Of a stretch of DNA of 64,000 bases, positions 8,981 to 21,112 are shown in pieces (position 1 is the stretch's first letter; every line of letters starts with the position of its first letter). Source of the stretch: Rheum nobile. Its lineage: Eukaryota > Streptophyta > Magnoliopsida > Caryophyllales > Polygonaceae. Below the pieces are notes generated by a model. The model was given only the letters and a program-made list of their open reading frames with translations, did no database searches and was not told where the DNA came from. The DNA lies in contig WOAB01000719.1 of assembly GCA_027886185.1 (NCBI GenBank), positions 682,001 through 746,000 of the forward strand, in the 5' to 3' direction. The position numbers and the translations under genes are program-made.

Positions 8981-11900
8981 TCAACCGAATGTAGCAATCA
9001 GGAAAGCCTTGTAGATGCTCATAAACTTGGCTACGAATGCTGTTTTCAGAGATAATAAAGTCAGCCATGGAGAAGCAGAGAAGGAATGAACATATATTTA
9101 TCATTATAAAAATAGCTTCACTAATGCACTTGGTAACTAAAATCTTCCGGTCTGTGCTTGAGTAACAAGTTATACATCATTCAGGAAGGATAGTGAATAA
9201 GATAATAAATTAATAGATTAAAATGTCATATTATATTTCTAATTTATTTTCCTCTTCCTCACATCAAGTGTCAACACACCATTGCCTACAGTGGGTTTTG
9301 TTAGGCATGTAATGTATAGATAAACTGCATATGATAAGCGTCCCTTGAAAAGTGTCTACTAGATTTCCAGTCATTAAGTAAGTAATACCTTCAAGGTGGA
9401 ATATGGCCTTCTGCCCAAGACGCATTCGGTGTTCCTGCATGACACCCATGAACTTTTAGCAAACCTGGGATGGAATATCTCAGACCTACTATGATTATTT
9501 TTCATTAATCCACTCGCATGCAACTGTAAGGTATGCAGCTGTGGTAAAAACAAATTTATACTTGTTAAGATTGACATATCAATTACATGATACAGAAAAG
9601 CCCTACCATAAGCTGCACCAGCATGATTATGATGCTTCACATCTCAGGTTATTAAGAAACAGGTAAAGCATGCAGTGCCCATTGAGTTAGCAGGTATACC
9701 AAGTTCTCCAGGCAAACTTTATGATTTGTGTCCAATGAATTGCATTCCAAAAAAAAGTCATATAGGCACTAAACTTACATAATAGGCAGCCCAGCGGCAC
9801 ACTTCATGTTTTAATTCAGCATCCAACTTCTTTAACAAGTCAGAAAGAAGTTTCTGGTAAACGCAACAAATAAATTTAATCAGTGATAATGAAGGGGGGG
9901 AAATCAGAAAGAAAGCCTATAAGCTGCTTCTACCTTTAAAATGACTTCTGGAGGTATGCAGTTAGTGAGTAGCTCATACAATTTCCCTCGAACCTGGAAC
10001 AATCTGCCAAGTCAAGCACGCCAAATTAGATTATTTTACAGCATTATCCTGGTAATCTAGACATCGACTTGTCCACTAAGAAGTATTAATTTTTTAAAAC
10101 ATTAAGCATATGATTACAAGATAAAACCTTTTTGGGCTTTGCTCCTTCATCATGTCAGATGCTATCTCTGAAATATATTCCTCCCAATCCATTGGGGGTA
10201 TTGCCTGGTCACTAGTAAAAGGGTGCCTATGAAAAATATGTCATTAGCATACAACCTTAAAAAAGTATACTTGATCAAGACAAGCTGATCGAAATTTTGC
10301 ATCGGCACGAGTCTCAACTGTTGCACACGACAGGTTTCAAACAAGAGTACAGCTCTTCTTAAACTCCGATTGGATTTTGTTGCCACACGTCCTGCAAATC
10401 CAGGTGGAACTTGCAGCCCTTCCTTCTTGCCTATGAATTCCAATACTTTTACAATCTGCAAAACAAGCCATTATAAAAGTTTAAGAAAGAATTCATAACA
10501 ACACTTATAGGCATTAGTCAGCCTATTATTTATGTATTACTCTTTTGTCCTCGTGTCATGTATTTAATCTTTCGGATGATACTCCATCCCACACACTCCA
10601 CAACCTCTGCCCATGTGAACAAGGGCCATTTTATGTATATATTATTTAAAAGAATGAAAATGTTCAAGAGTATCTAGTACATGTTTGGCAGTGTCTCTAG
10701 TACATGGTCTGTTCGTATGATATTGTCTCATGAATTGATTACCTGTTCTTCTGACGGAGCATTTATCCGTATATTCAAGCACCGAGATCGTACTGCTTCT
10801 GTGACCTTGGAAGAACTATTGCAGCAGAGGATCAGCCTGCATGATGCACTATACTTCTCCATTGTTCTCCTTAGTGAATGTTGAGCCTCCTTTGAAAGTC
10901 TGTCAACCTCATTGAGCACTAACACTGGAATTATATAAAAAGGGTAAACTCATCAGCCAAGAAACACTTCCTTATGAAACACACCAATTCACAGATCTTT
11001 TATGTCCCAAACTGACACCAAATAGATAAGATTGGAAACGAACCATTTAAATATCTGTGTTGGGTTTTCTTTAACAGGGTTTCAAGTAGTCATCTAATCA
11101 ACTGGATTCTGATTAAAAGCTAATTGGTGAAAGTGATTAGGCGTTTCTTGACGTATTTTGTGGACTTTGGAGAATTATGAACCAGAGAGAGTTTAAACAA
11201 CCCTCATTGCAAATTGTACCCTCAAGTAAAAAAAAATACTAAAAATACATACTAACCTACTACTGTGTAAGGAAAAGAACAGGAGAGGCTAGTTGATTGA
11301 GTGAAGCAAGTAATTTGACAAGTACCTCATTCTATATTCAACCTGTAATTCTGGTATTTTCTCTCTTTCTTTACTTGCGTTGAAAGTTGTTAATCTTTTT
11401 CTTTTGGGAGTACAGGTTTGTCTTGTCTTAACCCTGCAAATCCCTTCTCTTAATAATAAGTTACTTTTTTCTTCAACAGAATGCAATCTATGCTTTATAA
11501 CAGTGCAGGCGAACCATTTACAACATTTGTGCCAGGTTTCCACTTAAGGTTACTCTCAGAAGTGCCCAATTGGAAATGCTGCATGCTTTAGCTACCTTGC
11601 ACGATAGTCATAAGCATGGTAAGCAGATGATGTCTCAACGTAAAATTTGCATAAGACACTGTAACACTTCACCCAAGTATAATGCAGAAAGGTAAAGAAC
11701 ATCACCTTTAAAGCCCTTCTTTCCTTTAGAGTCAATTGGCCTATTCCTTGCCATTTCTTTGATTACCTCCTGAACAATATATCTGTCCTGAAATCCTGCA
11801 TCACTTGGATTTAACTCTATGTGGTGAGTACTTGACAGCGTTGTCATCTCAATATCGATTGTCCTTGTCCCAGCCTTTAGAAAGGTCAACATAAAACATT

Positions 11901-12997
11901 TGATTTTAGCATATGATCAAATTTCTAGGTTCCAGCATTCATCTTAATGATGTAGGATAATGTATATGACTATATGTCCAGCTAAATCCTGAAAAGAGTG
12001 TTATAGTGACAACTAAAAGAGGGAAGAAGGGCAAAGAGCTACTACTGTGATGGCAACCCAAACTAAGTCCATTGCTGACCACAGTACCAAGGGAGTTTTA
12101 CAACTTAATAGAAACCCAACTACTGACATGGAATACACCAAGTTTTAGCACCCCAAGGGATTCTGTGTGGCATTTAAATGCCTAGTGGTGACTTTTTGTT
12201 TACAATGTAGCATAGCTTTTGTTACAAGTACATTGCATGGTCGAGTGCACCAATACCGTAGTTCTTTTAAGGCAGACTACTCCATTTGCAACCTAAGTAC
12301 AAATAGGAAAAGGTAACCTGGTGGTATAAAGTACCTACAAGTCTAGAACACAGACACGTACAATTGCCACATACAAAAAGAGAAGGCAGCCATCTCCAAC
12401 TAGGCCTCTACCCAAAATTTGACCTTAACCCATGCATCATCAAAACCGCTTGAAGTTCGTTCTATAATTTTCATGAACCCTGATCCGATTGCAAAAATCA
12501 AGCAACCAAAATTTCAACTAAATACATAAATTTAAGTAACTTCATACAGACTAGGAACTCACATCAATTTTCCAGTCTTTGTTCTCCACCTTCACCTGCA
12601 AAGTTCAACAATATTAACAATTGAAAACAGGCACGGTAAATATTCATGGAGGAAGAAAAATATCTAGGGCAAAATCGGCGACCTTTTCGACACCAGCACC
12701 AAACATCTGTCTGAGAAGCGCCATAATTAGGGTCTTCTTGCCCGAACCGGAAGGGCCATAGAACAGCAGATGCGGGCAATCTTGCTCCGTAACCTACCAT
12801 GAAATTGACCATAAGAAAACGGCGAGATAATGGAACATGTGAGAAAATTTGTAAGAAACACCTATCGTACTTGATTTTCGAAGTAAGAGAAGGAAATTAG
12901 GGGAAATTAGTACCAATTTCTTGAGATTTTGAGCCACATTTTCGTGCACAAGGACCTTGTCTAGGGTTTTTGGTCGGTATTTGTCTACCCACAACAT
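8981..12997 (-). CDS. RFC3: Replication factor C subunit 3 (clamp loader small subunit)
   Basis: Eleven exons join in phase to 354 codons, the length of Arabidopsis RFC3: 12914-12997, 12683-12793, 12563-12595, 11706-11874, 10743-10924, 10319-10455, 10128-10226, 9934-10003, 9779-9853, 9389-9434, 8981-9039. All introns are GT-AG. The protein starts MLWVDKYRPKTLDKV and has Walker A GPSGSGKKT (residues 41-49). The Walker B region has NEVD (137-140) instead of DEAD, as in human RFC3-type subunits. It also has the RFC-box SRC (179-181), SNRSLRR, and a conserved C-terminus ending IATFG. It acts in the nucleus within the RFC pentamer that loads PCNA at primer ends for replication and repair. No disruption was seen. 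The promoter is interrupted by a LINE at 13227; an E2F-like site remains proximal. Confidence 0.96.
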
Positions 12998-13226
12998 CGT
13001 CGAAGCCGATCGGAGAGGAAGACAGAGGGAATGAGAGAAAAGTGGCGGGAAAACACACCGCCAAGCTGCTTACAGTAGAATGACAAAGCAGACTGAGCGC
13101 AGCTTCTCTTTGGGTATTTTATGGGACGCATTATCGTTCCCGATTTACCCCTAGATTTGTAGAAATTACGCCCATACCACCGCCATTCGCAAACCGCATC
13201 AATCTATTGTCAGGTTAGGGTTTGAA
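12998..13226 (-). promoter_or_regulatory. RFC3 5' UTR and residual proximal promoter
   Basis: Only about 230 bp of original upstream sequence separates the RFC3 start from the LINE poly(A) tail. It holds the E2F-like site and no obvious TATA box, as is common for replication genes. The original upstream sequence resumes at 20352, beyond the LINE. Confidence 0.6.
13045..13052 (-). promoter_or_regulatory. E2F-type site in the RFC3 proximal promoter/leader
   Basis: The minus strand reads TTTCCCGC, an exact match to the E2F consensus TTTSSCGC, 48 bp upstream of the RFC3 ATG. Plant replication genes, including RFC subunits, are commonly E2F-driven at G1/S. A nearby TTGGCGG (around 13059-13065) may be a weaker second site. 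Function is inferred from the motif only. Confidence 0.6.
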
Positions 13227-13275
13227 ACCTTTTTTTTTTTTTTTTTTTTTTAATGAGGAAAGAATTAGACGGAAT

Positions 13276-16200
13276 CTAACAACGGTGCAAGGTCCGGCCT
13301 AGAATATCCTTGCGAATGAGAACACGGAGTTCTGGATTGGAATTCAAGGTAAATCTCGAAGGTGAGAAGTTGAGTTTAGCAATTTGATCAGCAGAACGGT
13401 TCACCTCCCGAAAAATGTGCCTTATGAGGACTTCTTGAAAAGAACGGAGATCGATAAGAATATCAACGATGACCATTTCAATTTCCCAAGGACAAGTCCA
13501 AATGCCTAAAATTGAGTTAATAAGGCATAGGTTATCTCCTTCGATTTCGATTTTGTTAAGGTTTAATGATATGGCTTTTTTAATACTGTTTTTTAAAGCC
13601 ATAGTCTCCGTCATGAGAATCGAAAGGTATCCATATTGTTGGTTGGACATATGGATTATCTCAGCATTTTCATTTCTGATAATAAATCTCGTTCCTGTTT
13701 TTCCATTTGGTATTTAAGTTACGTCAAAGTTTATTTTACATAATCTTGTGCGAGGTTTATCCCATTTGATGTTTTTGACTTTTCGCCTTTGAGCTGGATT
13801 GGGTTTTTGTTGTTTAGTTTCTTCTGCTTCTAATTGTTTAATTTTGTTCCAATTTTGAATAAGGGTTTTGATGTATAAGGTAAGATCTTTTATTTTGTCC
13901 GGGTTTGGTGTTTGGAAAATTATTTGGTTTCTATTAATCCAGGTGCCCCACCAAGTGGTAGCGAGACAGATCCATTCATTTTTGATAAGTAAGGACTGAA
14001 GTTCCCAGATTAGTTCGATTGGTTTTTTATTATTAGTATTTAAACTTTTAATGTAGTTTTCAATAGGATGACTTTGGTTTTTGATTTGCTTTAGTATATT
14101 AGGACACCTGAAAATGAAGTGGTTTAGGTCTTCATAAGGGTTATTGTAGGAATCACATGCAAGGGGAACCACAACATGTTTTTGGGCTAATCTAGCTTTA
14201 GTGGGTAGACCGTCATGGCATATTTTTCATAGGAAGTTTTTCACTTTTGGGTAGGTATTCAGTTTCCACAACTGAGAGATTGTTAGTTATGGGGTTAGTT
14301 TGTTTGGTGATAAGTTCGAATGCGGTTTTAGTAGAAAACCAACCATTCCTATTTGGAGCCCAATATAGTCGGTCGGGGATATTATTTTGTGGTAAATGGA
14401 TATTGGTAATAATATCAACAGCCTCATCAAGAAGCAAGCCTTTAAGTTTAGTTGAGTTCCATTCTTTGTTTGTGATAAAATCACTAACTTTGACCTCTGG
14501 ATTGATAATGGTGTGCGGAAGGATGTAGTCTTTGAGTTTGAGGTTAGGAGTCCGGGGATCCTCCCAGAAGTTGATAGAGCAACCATCTCCAATAAGCCAT
14601 TGCATGCCAGTTTTGAACTCAGTACGTAGTTTAAAAAGTTGTCCTCATTGCCAAGAATGGTTAGTTTTTCTGGCATAGTTAAGAATATTTGAATTCTTGA
14701 GATATTTTTCATTTATGATTTTAACCCAGATGTTATTTGGTTCAGCAAAAAGTTTCCAAATGAGTTTCACTTGGAGAGCTTTATTCATATCTTCCGTTTT
14801 CCGGATCCCAATCCCTCCACTTGATTTGCATATTTTATCCCAACCGATTAAGGGTTTATACGCTTGATCTTTATTCCATAAAAAAATTCTATTTACTTTA
14901 TCTAATGTGTGGTGTAAAGATGCTGGTAGCATAAAGCATTGCATGATGTAATTTGGTTTGACAGCCAGATTTGCTTTAATTAGGGTTGTTCTCCCTTCAA
15001 GGGAAAGAGAACTAGCTTTCCATTTTGATAATTGTCTAGTAGTTGCATGTATAGTATCTTGGAAGGTATTTTTGTTAACTTTCTCATTAATGATTGGACA
15101 TCCTAGGTATTTATCTAAGGATACAGAGCTAGGAATAAGGGTGTTCATCCGGTCCGATGGACCGGATTTTTTCAAAAATCTGGACTGGACCGGACCTATT
15201 CGGTCCGGTCCAATTCCGGTCCGGTCCGGTCCAAGACCGGTTAGACCGGATTTTGTTTTTTTATTTAAAATAATTAAATTCTTATTTAAAATCTATAAAA
15301 AATATCTAAAAAACATATATACTCCTAACTTATTAAATTAAAAAAATATCTATAAAAAATACATATAAATCTCCCAAAAAACATATAAATAAATTTAATA
15401 AAAAAAAAACGGTCTACCGGTCCGGACCGGATTTTTTCCGGGTTTGGACCGGACCAGAACCGGATTAAGGGAATTACCTGGACCGGAGACCGGACCGTAT
15501 TTTCACCGGTCCGGTCCGGTCATTTCCGGTCCGATCATTTCCGATCCGGTCCTCTTTTGAACACCCCTAGCTAGGAATGTTGAGGATTGAATGGATCAAA
15601 GTCTTAGTATTATTTGGTATATTAGGTGTTGTCTGAAATGCAGATTTTTGGTAATTAACACATTGTCCTGATATGGAGCAATAATCTTCAATTATTGATT
15701 TAACCTTTTGGCAGGATGTTTGGTTTGCTTTAGCAAAAATGAGAATATCATATGCAAAGGCCAGAAATGGGATATTTGACCCCAATCGGTTTATTTTAAA
15801 CCCTAGTTGTTTGGTATTGATGTTTGCTTCATATTGTAGTTTCCTAGCAAGTACTTCAGCACCAAGGATAAATAGAAAGGGGGATAGGGGGTCACCCTGA
15901 CGAAGCCCCCTCTTTGGATGGAAAATGTCGGTTGGGCCGTTATTTACTAGCACTGAGAAGGAGACGGTTTCAATACACTCTTTGATCCAATCAATGAATT
16001 TTTGTGAGAAACCGAATTTGTTAAGGACAATTAGAATGAATTCTCATTCAATTTTGTCATATGCTTTTTCCATATCTAGTTTGATAGCGATCCAACCTTC
16101 TTTGCCTTTCTTAGCGCGAAAGGAGTGAAATATTTCATGAGCTATGAGGATGTTATCTTGAATAGCTCGATCAACAACAAAAGCACCCTGTAGGGGATGA

Positions 16201-17844
16201 GTGAGTTTATTTAAGATAGGTTTTAGCCTTTCTGTTATGATTTTGGAGACGACCTTATAGATGGTTGAGTAGAGACTAATTGGTCGATAATAGTTTGTCG
16301 AGTTGGGATTATCACATTTGGGTATTAGGGTTATGAAAGTGTGGTTGATCTATTTGAGGAGTTTGTCAGAATAAAAGAAGCTTTTTACTGCTTTAATAAC
16401 AAGTGGTTCGACAATATGCCAGTATTTTTGATAAAATAGCGCGGACATTCCATCGGGTCCTGGTGATTTGTCGCTACCAATGTTGAAAACAACATTCTTG
16501 ATTTCATCATTAGTAATATTTTTGGTTAGGTTGGTGTTATCTTGGTCTGTAACCTCTTTGGTTATGTTTTCTAGCAAGTTTTGAAGGTTGTTGTTATTTA
16601 TTGTTCCTTTTTTGAAACGTTTTTCAAAATCTGTTCTGATTTCATTTCAGATGTTTTCTAGTCCAATAATGATTGTTCCTTCTTGTGTTCTAATTTCCCG
16701 TATGATTTTACGGCTTCTTTTTCCATTTGCAATTCTGTGGAAATAGTTGGTGTTTGAGTCAATTGATTTGATATGTTTGGTTTTGGCTCTCTGACTCCAG
16801 TATTTTTTATGAAAGGATAGTAGGCAATCTTTCTTGTTAATGAGTCTGTTTTATTTGTCAATTAAGGTTTGATTTGGGTTGAGAATGATATCTTTTTGAA
16901 CCTTAGAAAGTTCTTCCTCTGTTTCTTTAATTTGGTTAAAGATATTGCCAAAAGTAGTTTTATTCCATTTTTTGGCACTCAATTTCAGAGCAAATGTTTT
17001 TTTTGACAAGGTTGTACATATGTGATCACTGGGTTTCGATTCTCCATGCTTGTTTAACCAGATTTTCAAAATCTTTTCTTGTTGTCCACATTTTTTCAAA
17101 TTTGAAAGGTTGTGCTTTTATAGGATTAGGGTTTTCAAGTTCCACTAAAATGGGGCAGTGGTCAGATGAAGTAAACGCATGGTTTTTGGTGAACATTTCG
17201 GGGAACCAATGAAGAATTTGATCCTGGATAAGAACCCGATCTAATTTTTCATAGATGTTGTCTATTCCTGTTCTATTTTTTCGCCAGGTAAATTCACCAC
17301 CTTGTGTTGGTATGTTAAGAAGATCGCAATTATTTCTGAAGTTGTGAAGTCTTTGAAATCTTGAGTGGGTGTTACTACTACCACCCATCTTTTCAGAGTG
17401 TGATTCAATTTCGTTTAGATCGCCAATGATGATGCAAGGCATATGAGTTTGAAGGATAAAATTTGTGAGGAGGTTCCAGAATTCATTTTTTTCATTTTCT
17501 TTTGGTGGTGCATATGTAAAAATAAGCATCATATAGTATTTTTTGTCGATGATCTTGTTATTGACTGTAATGAATCTCTTGTCAATGTGTGCTATTTCAC
17601 ATAATTCGTTCTGAAATTGATAAGATTTCCACATGACGCATATGCCACCCGAGAAGCCAGTATCGGGCAAGAAGTGGAAATTATCAAACCCGACTTTTAG
17701 CCATAAACATTTTTTTGGTTCTTGGTTGGTTCTTGTTTCAACAAGGGCCATGATTTGGATTTTTTCAATTTTGCAAAGTGCTTCAATATCATACCAGAGG
17801 TTTTTTCGGCTGATACCTCGACAATTCCAGAGGCTTATCTTCAT
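13276..17844 (-). pseudogene. LINE ORF2: endonuclease-reverse transcriptase-RNase H, decayed
   Basis: It begins MKISLWNCRGISRKNLW (17844), the apurinic-like endonuclease start of plant L1 elements, followed by VETRTNQEP, GDLNEIES and SSDHCPILVELE. RT blocks follow in shifting frames: SPGPDGMSALFYQKYW (~16450), RQGDPLSPFLFILGAEVL (~15890), then FAYDILIF where the catalytic FADD box is expected, so the first Asp is Tyr. zf-RVT remains lie at 13714-14605 and an RNase H domain at 13276-13650 (EGDNLCLINSI, HIFREVNRSADQIAK). Several frameshifts and stops and a MITE insertion make it non-functional. Confidence 0.88.
15136..15569. mobile_element. hAT-type MITE inside the LINE
   Basis: A 434-bp element has inverted ends TAAGGGTGTTCA / TAGGGGTGTTCA and an exact 8-bp duplication GCTAGGAA at 15128-15135 and 15570-15577, the hallmarks of hAT elements. 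Both ends are dense in GGTCCGG/CCGGACC motifs and the core is AT-rich. Removing it rejoins the LINE ORF2 sequence. Confidence 0.92.
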
Positions 17845-19363
17845 AAAAACCAGTATAAGGGTTTTGCAAGTGAAGTTGATCTTGCCAAACGTTGGTGTAT
17901 CTTGTTGGAAGTTGGATACCTTTTATATGTAATACTCTGGTTGGTGTATTTTTATTTTTGTCCTGATTCATTTGTTTTGAAGAATTAATATTGCTCAGAT
18001 CCTTGTTATTATCACAAGAAATATGAAGGCATGATGGAGAGGTGTTAGTTCTGTTATTGAAGCCCTTTTGATCATTATTTTTGCAGAATTCATAGGTATT
18101 GGTTGCCATACACGAAGTATGGATAAAGTAGTTATGTAAATGAATCACTCCAGATTTCCAAACACTAGATGAGACATAGCATACATTTGGTGTAAATTTA
18201 TGCATACAGACATGGTAAGAATGCCATAAAGGGGAGTGCCATTTACGGTAGTAATGATTTGGTGAAAATTTTGTTTGGTTTAAACAATAGTCCTTGGTAC
18301 AAAGGTTGAGCATGATAACAGGTCGATTGTTTGCAGGGGTTTTGATTCTAATGAGTAGAGAGTGTGCCTTCCACGTTAAGACCAGCAAAGGGACACCCAT
18401 GGCACATGTAAGCCAAGCCATGTTAGATGATGGACGATAAGTGTTAGGAAATTCTTGATATCTGCAAAGAAAGAGTAACAAGAACATCTGGATGTTAAAC
18501 CTTATGAGTAATAGAGATGTAGTGATTAGGGGAAAAGTCATGGTAATGAAATTATTAAAAGATAAGATATGTGGAAATAAATGATATCCATATAGAACAT
18601 ATATAACTGGGTATAAAGGGTGGATGGTAAATCCAATAATTGAGAAGTAATTAATTCTACAAGGGATGGATTGAGTCTTATTATCAGCAGAGTCCCAGCA
18701 ATGAAAGATCATTACAAACTGAAAGCCGAAACAATGTTGGTGATTAAGTAAGGAAATCATCCAAGGGTGGTGACCCCAAATAGATGAGTTTGTAGGGGTA
18801 GACGAACAGTAAAGGCCTTTTGAAGTCTTGTGTTTATGTTTAATTTCAGTACTTAAGAGAATAGAGTTGGTATGTAAAATCATACATTCAAGTTTTGCAG
18901 CTAGTAGATCAGTGAATTGAATCTCATGTAAAAGATGATAATTTTTATGACTATGACTTGAAAAGTCCTTTAATAGATGGATAATAAAAATCGAATTAGA
19001 GCCAAGGGCTTCGGTGAAAGTACTATTTGTGGGTTTAAAGGCATATCTAGAGATCGATAGAGCCTTGTAGTGAGGGTTAACCTCAATGGTTATTTGTTTC
19101 GAACAGGCTTGTGAAGCCTTGGAGTCAACAACTCCATCAACCAGATAGGTAGTTTGGTTGTCAGAATGATACAGTTTGGTAACTAATTCAGATATTGAAG
19201 CCAAGATAGTTAACTCAAAGGGGCAAGCACGACAGGCATAAAAGCAAGCAGTTACCCTAACTTTAGCTAGTTTAGCAAAGTAAGTTTTATTGATATCAAT
19301 TTCAGCTATTCCCTTATCCTTGGTCGAGGAGGGAGAGCTAGCTTTGGTTTTGTTACTCTGCAC
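17789..19363 (-). CDS. LINE ORF1-position open reading frame, unusual (524 aa)
   Basis: A continuous 524-codon frame sits where plant L1 elements keep ORF1 (nucleic-acid chaperone) and overlaps the start of ORF2 by 56 nt in another frame. It is rich in Cys, His, Ser and Thr and has a hydrophobic stretch (LLLIRFNIQMFLLLFLCRY). I see neither the DUF4283 fold nor a CCHC knuckle usual in plant ORF1. It may be a divergent ORF1, or a frame that is open while the true ORF1 has decayed. The annotation as coding is tentative. Confidence 0.45.
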   Translation of the reverse strand: MQSNKTKASSPSSTKDKGIAEIDINKTYFAKLAKVRVTACFYACRACPFELTILASISELVTKLYHSDNQTTYLVDGVVDSKASQACSKQITIEVNPHYKALSISRYAFKPTNSTFTEALGSNSIFIIHLLKDFSSHSHKNYHLLHEIQFTDLLAAKLECMILHTNSILLSTEIKHKHKTSKGLYCSSTPTNSSIWGHHPWMISLLNHQHCFGFQFVMIFHCWDSADNKTQSIPCRINYFSIIGFTIHPLYPVIYVLYGYHLFPHILSFNNFITMTFPLITTSLLLIRFNIQMFLLLFLCRYQEFPNTYRPSSNMAWLTCAMGVPLLVLTWKAHSLLIRIKTPANNRPVIMLNLCTKDYCLNQTKFSPNHYYRKWHSPLWHSYHVCMHKFTPNVCYVSSSVWKSGVIHLHNYFIHTSCMATNTYEFCKNNDQKGFNNRTNTSPSCLHISCDNNKDLSNINSSKQMNQDKNKNTPTRVLHIKGIQLPTRYTNVWQDQLHLQNPYTGFYEDKPLELSRYQPKKPLV

Positions 19364-20337
19364 AAAGTCAGATTTTGGATCATTGATAACAATACTGGGA
19401 TAACAATACTGGGATTATGAAGGGTTACCTAGGTATAGCTTGTGAAGCTAGATTGGTGGTTGGTTCAGTACAAAGAATTTATGAGTATGAAGGGTTACCT
19501 TTTTCCATCACAAGCCAGTTGAAAATCAAATAACAAATAGCAGGGCAGAAGAAGACCCAGACAGTGCATTAGCAAGCAAACACCAAGTAAGGCAACCAGT
19601 AGTCAATTTTAGAGGAGTGATTACTAAGCTCCAATAGATTAAGCATGCAGTATGTGGGTGGTTCAATCCGGTATGTATAGACAAAGAAGATCTCCCAACA
19701 AGCATAGAAAGATTTCATAGGATTAGAGTTAGAAGAGATACACCTTGTGCATTTCATCTTCTTTTGGCTTGGTTTGTGTAGGATCTGTCTACTGGAAGTA
19801 GACTCGTCAGGGTTCCGTTTCCAGCACCTCCAGGGAAAGCTCCGTGACCCGATGTTGCCAGGGAGGGGGGGATCGTTTACCTTCAGCCTTCGATGCTTGC
19901 CTTCTTTCCTCGAAAAGGTTCTGTTCTCTTCATAGGGGCCTTTGTTTCGAGGGGCCGGTAAAGGAAGTTGCTCAACATACCACAAATAGCAGTAGCCGCT
20001 CCAGAATCGAAATTGTTGCATGGGAGGGTGCCAGTTCCTTTCGATATCAACCCAGAAGGAGGCTCTTTAAAGATGAGACTCTCTCGGTTTAGGGTTTTTG
20101 TTTTTTGGTTTTGGGTGAGCTTTGTGCCAGATTGGGGCTAGGCACCAAAGGGCTTTGTCGATTAGGAGGGAGTAAATGGTAGGATGTTTTCTAATCATCC
20201 ATACTTGGTAGACGATTACTTTGTGAAGGAGGCTAGATGCAGAAGCTTGGGTTCTGGAGCGGCGCAACGCTAGGGGAAGGGGGGAGAAAAAGAGTGTTTT
20301 CAACATTAGGGTTTATTTTGTTTTGATTAGTGTTTAG
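19364..20337 (-). other. LINE 5' leader region
   Basis: The stretch between ORF1 and the 5' target duplication. Short open frames occur at 19569-20021 and 20067-20306 on the minus strand but show no known domain. It probably contains the internal promoter of the LINE. Confidence 0.5.
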
Positions 20338-20351
20338 GGTTAGGGTTTGAA

Positions 20352-20804
20352 CTTTGAATTACACCATCTCCAATACATTATTAAACTTTTTTTGATATCA
20401 GACCGAGGTTTTTTTTTATATATTATACTTTTAAAATAAGAAGTAAGAAAAAGTATTGTGAGACTTTTGATCAAAAAGAAGAAAATAGTGAGATTAAAAG
20501 TGACACGATGATATTTTCGTAAATATTGCGATTTTTTTTCGGTCCACAAACCTTTATCGTTCTACACGATTAGCTTGACGTTCACATATAAACACTAGAT
20601 GTTCATTTATTTGTACTATAAGTATTTTAAGATCGCGCATGCTTATAACCTATTTCTGTACGCTACAATATGATGTACACTATACTCTAGTGTACAAGAA
20701 TATGTTATAATCAGATGGGCCAACCCGAAAAGAGGCGGAACTAGGGATTCTGGTGCACCCTTTTTCCCCGTGTCTTTATATATATATATATATATATAGA
20801 ATTA
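20352..20804. other. Displaced RFC3 upstream flank with GTAC-palindrome remnant and TA repeat
   Basis: The original upstream neighbour of RFC3 resumes after the LINE target duplication. Around 20655-20700 there is a decayed GTACGC ... GTACAC / CTAGTGTACAAG motif cluster like that upstream of the PMD gene. It ends in a (TA)n run (~20777-20798), which is the insertion site of TIR element copy 1. No gene was seen. Confidence 0.5.
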
Positions 20805-21033
20805 GGCTCTAGTGAAACGGAGAGTTATGGTAAAACGGGTGTACTAATCTAGAGCGTTGGATTATAATAGAATTGATGGCCGTGATTTAATCTAGAGGTT
20901 GCAAAATAGGATGGTGGATTCACCCATACACGATTTCCTCCATTAACATGATTTGTGGGGTTTGTTTTAATACCAAATATTTCCATAACAGAAGCAAGCA
21001 GATGCTTTCCGCATTTGCTTCCCCTCTTTTGCG

Positions 21034-21035
<2 letters not shown>

Positions 21036-21107
<72 letters not shown>
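21036..21107. repeat. (CT)n microsatellite, left part
   Basis: A pure 72-bp CT run belonging to TIR copy 1. The last five bases, CTCTC, are one half of the target duplication of the Tekay-type element. Confidence 0.95.

Positions 21108-21112
<5 letters not shown>

Larger units (their letters stand above)
13227..20337 (-). mobile_element. L1-type LINE retrotransposon, near full length
   Basis: Poly(A) on the minus strand (poly-T at ~13230-13252) marks the 3' end. A 14-bp direct repeat GGTTAGGGTTTGAA flanks the element at 13213-13226 and 20338-20351, the expected target duplication. Inside, reading leftward, come a leader, a 524-codon ORF1, then ORF2 with endonuclease, reverse transcriptase, zf-RVT and RNase H segments. 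ORF2 is broken, so the copy is dead. Length without the internal MITE is about 6.7 kb. Confidence 0.88.

Noticed and set aside
18700..19300. Possible mitochondrial- or plastid-derived insert because of long open AT-rich sequence
   Set aside because: It lies inside the LINE target duplications and joins ORF2 in the expected order; no organelle gene is recognised.
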